Of a stretch of 64,000 nucleotides of DNA, positions 9,662 through 18,238 are shown piece by piece. The stretch's first letter is position 1; every line of letters begins with the position of its first letter. Origin of the DNA: an uncultured Clostridia bacterium (GTDB taxonomy: Bacteria > Bacillota > Clostridia > Christensenellales > UBA1242). The stretch covers positions 1 through 64,000 of the forward strand of contig CALWPL010000001.1 of assembly GCA_944383405.1 (NCBI GenBank). The letters are read 5' to 3'. The notes under the pieces were generated by a model that was not told the origin of the DNA, made no database searches, and saw only the letters and a list, made by a program, of their open reading frames with translations. A program made the translations under genes and the position numbers.

Positions 9662-11440
9662 TTATTCAACAGTTACGCTTTTAGCAAGGTTTCTTGGTTT
9701 ATCTGGATTAATTCCTTTTATTATACTAACTTTATATGCTAAATATTGCAAATCTCTTGCAACAAGACAGGCTATCAAATCACTATTAATATCTGGCAAT
9801 TTAATTAATGAATAATTTTTATAGTGATCAAAGTAAGGAGTTACTAAAACTATTTTTCCACCCCTTGCACTTGCTTCACTTGCTCCATTTAGGGTTTTAT
9901 CAACTAAATCTTTATTTGTTGCAATAACTATTACATATGTATTACTATCAACAAGTGCCAAAAAACCATGTTTTAACTCTCCTGACGGATAGGAAGAAGA
10001 ATAAATATAAGAAACTTCTTTTAACTTTAAACTTGCTTCAAGAGATGAAATATAATCTATATCTCGCCCAATATAAAACACATTATTTGCTTTTGCAATG
10101 TCTTTTGCTATGCTATCTATAATTGAAAAATTATTATTTAAAAAATATTCTTCAACTTCAAATATTTCTTTCATATAATCAATTTTTTTGTCATCTTTCA
10201 TGCCTTCAAAATGTCTTGCTAGAATATACAAAATCATAATTTGTGCAACATATGCTTTTGTCGACGCAACAGCAGTTTCAACTCCTGCACAGACAGGTAA
10301 ACAATAATCAACATTTTTTGCTAAGGTACTATGTAAAACATTTGTCAGTGCTAAAGTCTTGCCACCTTTTTTTCTAATAAGTTCATTTGCCGCCAAAGTA
10401 TCTGCTGTTTCTCCGCTTTGACTAACTAAAAAATATAGTGTGTTTTTTCTAATTATAGGGTTTGAATATCTAAACTCGCTTGCGATTTCACATCTGGCGT
10501 CAATTTTTAAATATTTTTCAATAAATCGTGCACCCATGAGACCTGCGTGATACGCTGTTCCGCAACCAATAAAAACAACTTTCTCTATGTCCTTTAAAAA
10601 ATTTTTATCAAATTTATTTAATATTCCACTTGAATAAGTTTTTCTAACCCGTTTTATCACATCTCCTTCTTCCATAATTTCTTTTATCATAAAATGTTCA
10701 TATTTGCCTTTATCGCTTGAAAAATTTTCAATATCAACAACTTCCTTTTCTTTTTCTACTTTATTCCCGTATTTGTCAAAAAACTCAATATTTCCAATTT
10801 GTACTCTACAAAACTCATCATCATTTAGTGAGTAATAATATTTACTTTTATCTAAAAAACACACTGGATCACTCGCTACAATTATTTCATTTTTTTCTTG
10901 CATAACATAAAGAGGATTTTGCCTTTTTGCTAGATACAAACTTTTCTTATCTTCTACATTTAAACAAAGGACAGCAAAACTCCCTTTTAATTTATTGCAC
11001 ACATTTATCAAATCAAGAATTTTATCATTGTTATTTTCTAAATCAAGCAATTTTGCAATTATTTCGCTATCTGTATTTGAACTAAAAGTTTTATTCTTAC
11101 AAATCTTTTTTAATTCTTCAAAATTTTCTATTATTCCATTATGAACTATCGCCCATTTCCCACTATCACTTATAAAAGGATGAGCATTTTCTTTACTAGG
11201 ATTTCCATGGGTTGCCCACCTAGTATGTGCAATACCAATAGACGCCTTAGTGTTTTTAGTTATTAATTTTTCTAAATTTTCAATACTTCCCTTTTCTTTT
11301 GTTATAACAATTTGATTTTTTCTTAAAATGCCAATGCCTGCCGAATCATATCCCCTATATTCTAACCTTTTAAGAATTTTTAATAATTGGCTTTCAATTA
11401 AAACTTTGTTCTTTGAAATATAGCCTACAATTCCACACAT
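9662..11440 (-). CDS. glmS: Glutamine-fructose-6-phosphate aminotransferase
   Basis: Makes glucosamine-6-phosphate, the committed step to UDP-GlcNAc. The N-terminal glutaminase begins MCGIVGYI with Cys2 as nucleophile after Met removal. Two SIS isomerase domains follow, the first with GCGTAYHAGLMGA and SQSGETADTL. The C-terminus NPDKPRNLAKSVTVE is canonical. Length is 592 aa. AAGG precedes the ATG, which lies just after the glmM stop. No glmS ribozyme can fit in the 1-nt gap to glmM, so regulation must be at the operon promoter or protein level. Confidence 0.96.
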   Translation of the reverse strand: MCGIVGYISKNKVLIESQLLKILKRLEYRGYDSAGIGILRKNQIVITKEKGSIENLEKLITKNTKASIGIAHTRWATHGNPSKENAHPFISDSGKWAIVHNGIIENFEELKKICKNKTFSSNTDSEIIAKLLDLENNNDKILDLINVCNKLKGSFAVLCLNVEDKKSLYLAKRQNPLYVMQEKNEIIVASDPVCFLDKSKYYYSLNDDEFCRVQIGNIEFFDKYGNKVEKEKEVVDIENFSSDKGKYEHFMIKEIMEEGDVIKRVRKTYSSGILNKFDKNFLKDIEKVVFIGCGTAYHAGLMGARFIEKYLKIDARCEIASEFRYSNPIIRKNTLYFLVSQSGETADTLAANELIRKKGGKTLALTNVLHSTLAKNVDYCLPVCAGVETAVASTKAYVAQIMILYILARHFEGMKDDKKIDYMKEIFEVEEYFLNNNFSIIDSIAKDIAKANNVFYIGRDIDYISSLEASLKLKEVSYIYSSSYPSGELKHGFLALVDSNTYVIVIATNKDLVDKTLNGASEASARGGKIVLVTPYFDHYKNYSLIKLPDINSDLIACLVARDLQYLAYKVSIIKGINPDKPRNLAKSVTVE

Positions 11441-11441
11441 T

Positions 11442-12755
11442 TTAATTACCTTCTTCTATTTCTTTTACTTTTTCTTCAAGAATTTTTGCCAATTCTTTTG
11501 CCAAATTATCATCCTTACTTTCCACCATTATCCTAACTAGCATTTCTGTGCCCGACTTTCTAACAAGTATTCTTGCCTTGTTACCTGCCTTATTTTCCAA
11601 ATCTTTTACAAGGTTTTTTAAGTCCATATTACTCACAATTTTGTCTTTATCTTTTACTCTACAATTAATGCTACATTGTGGATAAATTTCTACATTTGTT
11701 AAAGAAGATAAAGTCTTTTGTTCTTTTTTCATAATTTCCGCAATTTTTATACCTGTTAAAATTCCGTCTCCTGCTAACAAGTATTCACTTAATATTATAT
11801 GCCCTGCCTTTTCTCCACCAAGCAATGCATTATGCTTTTTCATTTCTTCAACAACATATTTATCTCCAATGTCAGCAAGTACAATATCTATTCCATTTTC
11901 TTTAAGTTTATTTTGAATACCTAAATTTGTGAGTTTAGTCCCAACGACTAAATTATTTGTAAGTTTATTCTGTTTCTTTAAATGATTTGCAAGCAAATAC
12001 AAAATTTTATCGCCATCTACTTCATTTCCTTTTTCGTCAACTGCAATTACCCTATCACTATCACCATCAAATGCTAAACCTAAATTTGCCTTTTTTCTTA
12101 GTACTTCTTTTTTCAAACTTTCTACATTTGTCGCCCCACAATTTACATTTATTTTATCCCCATTAAATTTATTATTTATCACAAATACTTTTGCCCCAAG
12201 TTTTTTAAATACTTTTGGTGCTATTTTACAACTTGCCCCATAGCAACAGTCAAGCACAATTTTTAATGATGACAAATCATTTGTTACTCCGTTTTGTAAA
12301 AAATTTTCATACTTTTTTAGTAAACTTATATCTTGATTATAATTTCCAAGAGAAATAGCGTCTGTTATGCATTTTGTGTCAAATAAACTTTCAAGTTTTC
12401 TTTCTAATTTTTCTCCTAACTTTTGACCTTGTGAATTAAATATCTTTATTCCATTATTATCTGGGGGATTGTGTGAAGCACTAATCACTACCCCAAAATC
12501 ATATTTTAAATGTTTTGTTAAATACGCAATTCCTGCTGTTGGACAAATTCCAACATCATCTACACTCCCACCACCTGTTACTACTCCTAAACAAAAGGCA
12601 AGATTGATATAACTTCCACTTTTTCTACTATCTCGACCTATAATTACTTTTGGATTTTTAACAAGGTTATTTAGTGCATTCCCACACTTAAAAGAAAGTA
12701 AATGCCCTATATCTTCTAAAACTTTCCCCCTTATTCCATCTGTTCCAAAATACAT
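11442..12755 (-). CDS. glmM: Phosphoglucosamine mutase
   Basis: Interconverts glucosamine-6-phosphate and glucosamine-1-phosphate. The phosphoserine is in VISASHNPPDNNGIKIF near residue 95. The metal loop is DGDSDRV, the sugar loop GGEKAGHII, and the phosphate loop RKSGTE near the C-terminus. I start at the ATG at 12755 (MYFGTDGIRG), the usual family N-terminus; a TTG three bases upstream at 12758 sits closer to the AAAGGAG site and cannot be excluded. It lies between glmS and the GlmU-like gene with 1-6 nt gaps. Confidence 0.95.
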   Translation of the reverse strand: MYFGTDGIRGKVLEDIGHLLSFKCGNALNNLVKNPKVIIGRDSRKSGSYINLAFCLGVVTGGGSVDDVGICPTAGIAYLTKHLKYDFGVVISASHNPPDNNGIKIFNSQGQKLGEKLERKLESLFDTKCITDAISLGNYNQDISLLKKYENFLQNGVTNDLSSLKIVLDCCYGASCKIAPKVFKKLGAKVFVINNKFNGDKINVNCGATNVESLKKEVLRKKANLGLAFDGDSDRVIAVDEKGNEVDGDKILYLLANHLKKQNKLTNNLVVGTKLTNLGIQNKLKENGIDIVLADIGDKYVVEEMKKHNALLGGEKAGHIILSEYLLAGDGILTGIKIAEIMKKEQKTLSSLTNVEIYPQCSINCRVKDKDKIVSNMDLKNLVKDLENKAGNKARILVRKSGTEMLVRIMVESKDDNLAKELAKILEEKVKEIEEGN

Positions 12756-12761
12756 CAACTG

Positions 12762-13367
12762 CTAATCTCCTTTTAAATATCTGTCTGCTCTATTTGGCTT
12801 TATTGTTTCTCGCTCCCTTCCAATAACAAAGTCGTTTTTCTTTGTATCTTTTGTCAGCGTCGTTCCCGCACAAATATATGTATTATCTGAAATGTTTAAT
12901 GGCGCAATAAGATTAGAATTACTGCCAATAAAACAGTTTTTACCAACTCGAATATGATTTTTTATTTTACCATTATAATTTGCAAAAATTACTCCACACC
13001 CTACATTTGTGTTTTCTCCAACTGATGCATCTCCTATATAGGATAAATGGCTTGCCTTTACACCGCTTTTGATTTCTGAATTTTTAATCTCAACAAAGTT
13101 GCCTATTTTGCAATTATCTTTTATTATGCTTCCAGGTCTTATCCTTGAAAATGGCCCCACTTTTACATAATTTTGTATTGCAACATCTTGCAAATGACTA
13201 TAAGAAATTTCACAGTTCTTACCTATATTGCAATTCTCTATGTAATTAAAAGGAAAAATAATAGTATTGTCTCCAATTACACAATTCCCTTTTATCACAT
13301 TAAAAGGATGTATCTTTACATTTTTTCCAATCTTAACATCATTATCAATAAATATATTTTCTTCCAT
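12762..13367 (-). CDS. GlmU C-terminal domain only: glucosamine-1-phosphate N-acetyltransferase
   Basis: A 201-aa left-handed beta-helix protein matching the acetyltransferase half of GlmU, which acetylates GlcN-1-P with acetyl-CoA. Diagnostic segments are FSRIRPGSIIKDNCKIGNFVEIKNS (its Arg/Lys bind substrate), ASHLSYIGDASVGENTNVG (catalytic His) and NYNGKIKNHIRVG. The N-terminal uridylyltransferase (GXGTRM) half is absent. I start at 13367, where AAAGGAC lies 7 nt upstream; the 40-codon upstream extension is hydrophobic and lacks a ribosome site. It heads the glmM-glmS operon, so a separate uridylyltransferase should exist elsewhere. Confidence 0.85.
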   Translation of the reverse strand: MEENIFIDNDVKIGKNVKIHPFNVIKGNCVIGDNTIIFPFNYIENCNIGKNCEISYSHLQDVAIQNYVKVGPFSRIRPGSIIKDNCKIGNFVEIKNSEIKSGVKASHLSYIGDASVGENTNVGCGVIFANYNGKIKNHIRVGKNCFIGSNSNLIAPLNISDNTYICAGTTLTKDTKKNDFVIGRERETIKPNRADRYLKGD

Positions 13368-13612
13368 TCTTTGTCCTTTTAAAATAAAAATATAACCCTT
13401 ATCATTAAGCCAAAAATTTATATATATCTTATATGAAAGAAAGTATTTTTTGTTTAATATTAAAAATAAATAATTTTCCCTTTGCAAAAATTTACAATTG
13501 TGCTATAATTTTTTAAATTGAGATATAAAATATAAGAATCATTTTTGTTTATTAATTTATTTCAATTTATTCTTAAAAAATGGTCAAAAATTATTTATAT
13601 CTTAATATCTAA

Positions 13613-13689
13613 GTTTCCGTAGCTCAGCAGGATAGAGCGTCCCCCTCCTAAGGGGAAGGTCGCGCGTTCGAATCGCACCGGGAACACCA
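13613..13689 (+). tRNA. tRNA-Arg (anticodon CCT)
   Basis: A 77-nt cloverleaf. The acceptor GTTTCCG / CGGGAAC has one G-U pair. The D arm is GCTC/GAGC, the anticodon stem TCCCC/GGGGA with loop CTCCTAA, and the T loop TTCGAAT. Discriminator A and an encoded CCA end the gene. The T stem GCGCG/CGCAC contains a C-A mismatch at 50-64. It reads AGG codons. Confidence 0.93.
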
Positions 13690-13702
13690 AGTTTCTTAAT
13701 AT

Positions 13703-13745
13703 GATAAAAGCCATAAATTTAGTTTATGGCTTTTATCTTTCCTTT
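13703..13745 (+). terminator. Terminator of tRNA-Arg
   Basis: Perfect 15-bp inverted repeat GATAAAAGCCATAAA / TTTATGGCTTTTATC with a 5-nt loop, followed by a T-rich run, 13 nt after the tRNA CCA. Confidence 0.85.
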
Positions 13746-13862
13746 TATATATATTATAAAAATTTTTGTTAATTTAACAAATTAAAATAAATATATTTAA
13801 ATACAAAAAAATTAAATTTACTTATTATAATAAATAATATAATAATAAAACTAAACTATAAA

Positions 13863-14360
13863 TCATCTAAACATTTCAATTATGCTTATTATAATTACCA
13901 TTATCACAATAATATATGCTATCACTTTTGATAAAACAAACTTTACCATATTTTTCTGCCTTTCTTTTCTCTTATATTTTGCAGTTGAAAAATAACTAAA
14001 TAAAACATAAATAATAACAAATATAAAACTTCCAATTAATAAATATTTAATATCTGTAAAATAAGCAGAAAGAACTAAAGTTACTGCGATAAAAAAAGAA
14101 ACAATTGCAATATAATAATATTTTTTTGCCAACTTTTCATCTTTTAGTTTTTGGCTCTCAATATCTTCATCACTTATTAACTCATCAAGAGTTATATGGA
14201 AAGTCTCACTAATTAATTTTAAACTATCAATGCTAGGATATCCCTTATCATTTTCCCATTTGGAAATGGCAGTTCTTGTAACATATAATTTACTAGCAAG
14301 TTCATCTTGTGTTAAGTTATTATCAACCCTAATCTTCTTTAACTTTTCACTAAATTTCAT
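13863..14360 (-). CDS. XRE-family regulator with C-terminal membrane segments
   Basis: Residues about 6-60 form a Cro/C1-type helix-turn-helix (LTQDELASKLYVTRTAISKWENDKGYPSIDSL). The C-terminal half has three hydrophobic helices (about 82-98, 105-125 and 143-163), so the protein is probably a membrane-tethered DNA-binding regulator. Length 165 aa. AGGAGG precedes the ATG closely. It is divergent from the epimerase gene, with about 170 bp between them, making that gene a possible target. Signal and regulon unknown. Confidence 0.85.
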   Translation of the reverse strand: MKFSEKLKKIRVDNNLTQDELASKLYVTRTAISKWENDKGYPSIDSLKLISETFHITLDELISDEDIESQKLKDEKLAKKYYYIAIVSFFIAVTLVLSAYFTDIKYLLIGSFIFVIIYVLFSYFSTAKYKRKERQKNMVKFVLSKVIAYIIVIMVIIISIIEMFR

Positions 14361-14476
14361 TTTGTCCTCCTTGCTATAAATAGTATAACATTCAAATTAA
14401 AAAAACACGACACTATTTGGCACATCGCAAAAAAAGTAAATAATTTAGGCATTAATTAACATAAGTTTAATTTTTG

Positions 14477-14512
14477 TTGATAACTTTTAAAAATAGGTCT
14501 ATAATTATTTTT
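14477..14512 (+). promoter_or_regulatory. Promoter of the NAD-dependent epimerase gene
   Basis: TTGATA (14477-14482), 17-nt spacer, TATAAT (14500-14505). The predicted +1 near 14512 lies after a TTG that would give a longer frame, which supports the ATG at 14532 as start. Confidence 0.65.
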
Positions 14513-14531
14513 GTCAAAGGAGAACGCTATA

Positions 14532-15563
14532 ATGGCAAATTTCGTTATAACAGGCGCCACAGGACACCTTGGAAATGTTGTAGTAAAAATGCTATTAGCA
14601 AACAACTATAAAGTAAAAGTTCTTGTATTAAATGGTGAAGATATTTCGCCACTTGAAGGATTAGATATTGAAATTAAATACGGAGATGTAAGAGACAAAG
14701 AATTCTTAAAAGAAAATATAACGAGTACAGATATTGTTATTCACATGGCAGGAGTTATTGATGTTTCAAGTAAAAAGAACGACCTTTTGCTAGATGTAAA
14801 TGTAAACGGAACAAAAAATGTTGCCGATGTATGTCTTGAAAAAGGAGCTCTTATGATTTACACAAGTTCTGTGCATACAATCCCAGCAAATGAAAATGAA
14901 AATACTTTACTGTCCGAGCCAACTGTTTTTGATGAAAACAATATAGAAGGAGCATATGCAAAAAGTAAAACCATTGCAACAAGATATGTTTTTGAAAAGT
15001 GCAAAGAAGGGCTAAAAGCAATCGTGCTTTACCCATCAGGAATTATAGGACCTTATGATTATAAAATTAGCGATATGGGACAAGTAATATTAGACCATAT
15101 TAACGGAAAATTGCTTGCATATGTAAAAGGCGGTTATAACTTTGTTGATGTTAGAGATGTCGCTCAGGGCATACTTCTTGCTATACAAAAAGGAGAATTT
15201 GGTCAGGGGTATATTTTAAGTGGCGAAATGTGCTCTGTTAAGAAACTACTTGAAATTGTCAACAAAAGAATAGGAAGAAAAAAACTTCCACCAAAACTAG
15301 CCCTTTGGTTTGCAAAAGGCGTTTCATTACTTAGTGAAGCATACTATAAAATAAGGCACAAAAAACCAACTTTTAGTGCTTACTCTTTAAAAACGCTAAA
15401 TGTAAATTGTAATTTTGATAATTCAAAAGCAAAAAATAAGTTAGGCTATACAATCCGACCACTTGAAAAAACAATTTTTGATACTGTTGATTGGCTAATA
15501 GAAAACAAATCAAATCTTATTAAACAAAAAAAGTTAATTAATTACAATAAATCTACAAATTAA
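14532..15563 (+). CDS. NAD(P)-dependent epimerase/dehydratase, extended SDR family
   Basis: A 343-aa extended short-chain dehydrogenase. The Rossmann motif TGATGHLG sits at the N-terminus, the acidic GDVRD follows the third strand, and catalytic Ser/Tyr/Lys lie in IYTSSVHT and YAKSK. Sequence style resembles dihydroflavonol-reductase/sterol-dehydrogenase-like SDRs rather than UDP-sugar epimerases; substrate unknown. The ATG at 14532 has AAAGGAG 9 nt upstream, and the promoter position rules out the upstream TTG. It is monocistronic, ending in a strong terminator. Confidence 0.85.
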   Translation: MANFVITGATGHLGNVVVKMLLANNYKVKVLVLNGEDISPLEGLDIEIKYGDVRDKEFLKENITSTDIVIHMAGVIDVSSKKNDLLLDVNVNGTKNVADVCLEKGALMIYTSSVHTIPANENENTLLSEPTVFDENNIEGAYAKSKTIATRYVFEKCKEGLKAIVLYPSGIIGPYDYKISDMGQVILDHINGKLLAYVKGGYNFVDVRDVAQGILLAIQKGEFGQGYILSGEMCSVKKLLEIVNKRIGRKKLPPKLALWFAKGVSLLSEAYYKIRHKKPTFSAYSLKTLNVNCNFDNSKAKNKLGYTIRPLEKTIFDTVDWLIENKSNLIKQKKLINYNKSTN

Positions 15564-15602
15564 ATATAAAATACAACTTAGTCTATTATTTTTCAACAAG
15601 TT

Positions 15603-15639
15603 AAAAAGGAACTTAACTTTTCTCAAAAGTTCCTTTTTT
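15603..15639 (+). terminator. Terminator of the epimerase gene
   Basis: AAAAAGGAACTT / AAGTTCCTTTTTT inverted repeat with a 12-nt loop and T-run. Confidence 0.85.
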
Positions 15640-15703
15640 AATTTTTTTTGCTAATTTTAAAAAGTTTTAATAATTAATAGAAAACATATTTTATATAACA
15701 CAA

Positions 15704-15734
15704 AAAGCACTAGTCTTTTAAAGTCTAGTACTTT
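15704..15734 (-). terminator. Terminator of the lipoprotein gene ending at 15749
   Basis: Ten-base arms AAAGTACTAG / CTAGTGCTTT on the minus strand with one non-canonical pair and a 10-nt loop, followed by TTTTGTG. It lies 15 nt past the stop. Confidence 0.7.
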
Positions 15735-15748
15735 GTTTTTCCCTTATT

Positions 15749-16420
15749 TCAAAATTGTAAGTTAAGTTCTTTTTCATAAGGAAATGTTATACTAACAATA
15801 TTATTATTTTCTATGTCTGTAATATTGACCTCAAATTCTTCTCCATGAAAATATAAAACTTGAATACTAGTACCAATTCTATTAACTTGCGATTTGCTCC
15901 CTTCAATAAAAGTAGTTTCAAATATAAAATTCGAATAATTGTCTCCCATTTTATATATTTGAAAAATATAATTTGTCATACTATCAGATTCATAAACATA
16001 ACTTAACCAATAATAAAATTTGCTATTAACATCTTCACTTGGACTTTGTATTTCCCCATTCTCATAGTCGTCATTAATTTTTTCGTAAATTTTCAGTGTT
16101 ATGCCTGCATTAATTTCTTGACCTTCTGTAATTATTGTTAAAATAATTCTACACTCGCCAGTGCTCTTAGCAAAAATCTCACTGCCCTGTAAACTAGCCA
16201 CATCTTCATTCATTAATGAAATTTTGATATTACTAAAATCAGTAATATTGGTATGATTTTTTAACTTTAAAACATCAATGCATTCTCCCACAGACATTTC
16301 ATAAGTCTCACTTGTAAAATAAAAATATTTTATATTCTTACAACCAAATAAAGAAAGGCTTATTAAAGAAATCAATATAAATAATCCAAAATGTGATAAC
16401 AAGTATTTTATGCTTGACAT
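15749..16420 (-). CDS. Putative lipoprotein with an Ig-like N-terminal region
   Basis: Not assignable to a named family. From the ATG at 16420 it has a lipoprotein signal (hydrophobic stretch ending LSLFGC, Cys at about residue 26). A region reminiscent of bacterial Ig-like repeats follows (MSVGECIDVL ... DVASLQGSEIFAKSTGECRIILTI), then a beta-rich C-terminal half. A longer start at 16525 exists but adds a second hydrophobic stretch and lacks a ribosome site. The 16420 start has only a distant GGGGG. It is the last gene of the dnaB-alaS operon; the upstream gene is a solenoid membrane protein. Confidence 0.6.
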   Translation of the reverse strand: MSSIKYLLSHFGLFILISLISLSLFGCKNIKYFYFTSETYEMSVGECIDVLKLKNHTNITDFSNIKISLMNEDVASLQGSEIFAKSTGECRIILTIITEGQEINAGITLKIYEKINDDYENGEIQSPSEDVNSKFYYWLSYVYESDSMTNYIFQIYKMGDNYSNFIFETTFIEGSKSQVNRIGTSIQVLYFHGEEFEVNITDIENNNIVSITFPYEKELNLQF

Positions 16421-16545
16421 TTTTACTGCATATCCCCCAGCAATATTTTTACAACAATTAATTATATAAATCAACAAATTTCGACATTGTATAATAAAAA
16501 TTATAATAGCCTTTATTAAAGCCATTATAATTTTAAAATTTTTAC

Positions 16546-18219
16546 CTAAGAATTTTGTGCATACAAGAATATATTATTTGTTGTATTTATAAGCAATCTT
16601 CCAAATCGTTCAATTTCAGCACTTGCTAAGCCTTTTTCATAGCCGATACGATATTCATTTAAATATTTACTATATTTGTCTTCTCCTAAAAGAGAATCAT
16701 TATCATTACTTTCAATTCTAGAAGATATTCCCCTTATATTATCTGAAAACTGGATATTACTTGTTGATAATACTCTAAATCTAAAATCATTGGTAACACC
16801 ACGCAAGGTTATACTTACATTTCTATCTTTTGCTTCGATTATGTTTTCAAAATCTTCAACATTCTGTTTGCTAATCGCAGAAAACACAATATTCAAACTG
16901 GCACTAGCACTATTTTTTAAAACATCAATTTTTAATCTGCCACTTATATTAGATAAATTAATGTTTCCCGTATTTGAAAATATATTTATGTCTGTGTTAT
17001 CAACTGAAAAAGGATGTGCGTTATAATTTACATTTATCTCTCCAGAATCAGAATATGCATAAATGCTTGTATATATATCAATATTATTAATCTCAATACG
17101 CCCACTTGTTGAAGAAATTGAAGTATCTCCTATTAAATTATTAATTACTAAACTCCCCTTTCCAATATTAAATACATTTGTATTTTCATAAGAATTAGAA
17201 AGAGATGAGATTTTTATATTATTTTCTAAGTCTCCCCCATTTCCAAGCAAGGAAATAAACCCATAAACATTAGTTGCAGTAAAATTTGCTTTTGTAAGAT
17301 TTAATAAGTAAGTGTTTTGCTTATCAACACTTCCTAAATTATTGAAACTAAAAGACCCCTCATTTGAAACTATGTTAAGATTTCCATCAATTTTATTAAT
17401 ATTAATAATTGGATTGCCACTTGCTTCAATATTAAGCCCATCAGTTAAATATAATGTTGCATCACTATTTGAGTTTGAATAATTAAACCTTCCAGAATTA
17501 GTTTTAAAGTTAAAATTATCTGCACTAATATATGTAGAATTTAATGTTACTTCCCCATTCTCAGTCTTTAAATTATAATTATCAATTTGAGATATTAGTT
17601 CCCCACTTAAAGAAGATGTGTTGATTGCAATATTTCCATAAGACCCTGTATAAAGATAAAGATTTGAAGTAGTAATACTTAAAACTTCATCTTCATTTGA
17701 TATGCTTTCCAGATAATTGATATTTCCTGTGCCAGATTGTGCAAATATAACAGAATAACTGCTATCCGAAGGAATTAATACTGTAATATTAGAACTTGAA
17801 TTAACTGTCCAACCTGTTGGCTCTGCAATATTTATTATAACACTGCTATATGTTAAATCATTTTCTTCATAAGATTCTTGTTGAAAGTCATAATCAAACG
17901 CATATTCAGCGTTTATACTCTTGGTTATTCCTGAAACACTCTGGTTATATATTATTTCTATATTTTCACTCTGACCATTTGGTCTAATAGTTATATTTCC
18001 GCTAGTTGATGTAAGTTTAATACTATTTACGCTTTCGGACGACAGTTCGGTCGGAGTAATTGATTTTGTTAATTGCTGATTATATAAAACATATTGATAT
18101 CCAAGAATTTCAGTTCCTGGGGAAAAATACATTATAGCAAAACAAACCAAAATACACGCAACAAATATTGCTATTAAAACAAATAAGTATATAAAAAATC
18201 TCTTTATCCCTTGTTTCAT
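16546..18219 (-). CDS. Membrane-anchored beta-solenoid protein, DUF4097-like
   Basis: A 557-aa protein with an N-terminal transmembrane anchor (about 8-32). Many short beta repeats follow, of the form SGNITIRPNG, SGEINVNYN, TGNINLSNISG and SGRIEINNID. This pattern is typical of DUF4097-type beta-helical putative adhesins, in which SG-x-I/V repeats stack. A C-terminal helical tail follows (YLNEYRIGYEKGLASAEIERFGRLL). AAAGGGG precedes the ATG, 19 nt after alaS. Extracytoplasmic location is inferred from the anchor. Linkage to dnaB-alaS probably reflects co-transcription rather than shared function. Confidence 0.7.
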   Translation of the reverse strand: MKQGIKRFFIYLFVLIAIFVACILVCFAIMYFSPGTEILGYQYVLYNQQLTKSITPTELSSESVNSIKLTSTSGNITIRPNGQSENIEIIYNQSVSGITKSINAEYAFDYDFQQESYEENDLTYSSVIINIAEPTGWTVNSSSNITVLIPSDSSYSVIFAQSGTGNINYLESISNEDEVLSITTSNLYLYTGSYGNIAINTSSLSGELISQIDNYNLKTENGEVTLNSTYISADNFNFKTNSGRFNYSNSNSDATLYLTDGLNIEASGNPIININKIDGNLNIVSNEGSFSFNNLGSVDKQNTYLLNLTKANFTATNVYGFISLLGNGGDLENNIKISSLSNSYENTNVFNIGKGSLVINNLIGDTSISSTSGRIEINNIDIYTSIYAYSDSGEINVNYNAHPFSVDNTDINIFSNTGNINLSNISGRLKIDVLKNSASASLNIVFSAISKQNVEDFENIIEAKDRNVSITLRGVTNDFRFRVLSTSNIQFSDNIRGISSRIESNDNDSLLGEDKYSKYLNEYRIGYEKGLASAEIERFGRLLINTTNNIFLYAQNS

Positions 18220-18238
18220 ATTCTTCCCCTTTTAATCC

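Noticed and set aside
11440-11442. glmS ribozyme/riboswitch
   Set aside because: There is only one base between glmM and glmS, so no room for the element.
13368-13487. N-terminal extension of the GlmU-like protein
   Set aside because: It adds about 40 hydrophobic residues unrelated to GlmU and lacks a ribosome site, while the ATG at 13367 has AAAGGAC at good spacing.
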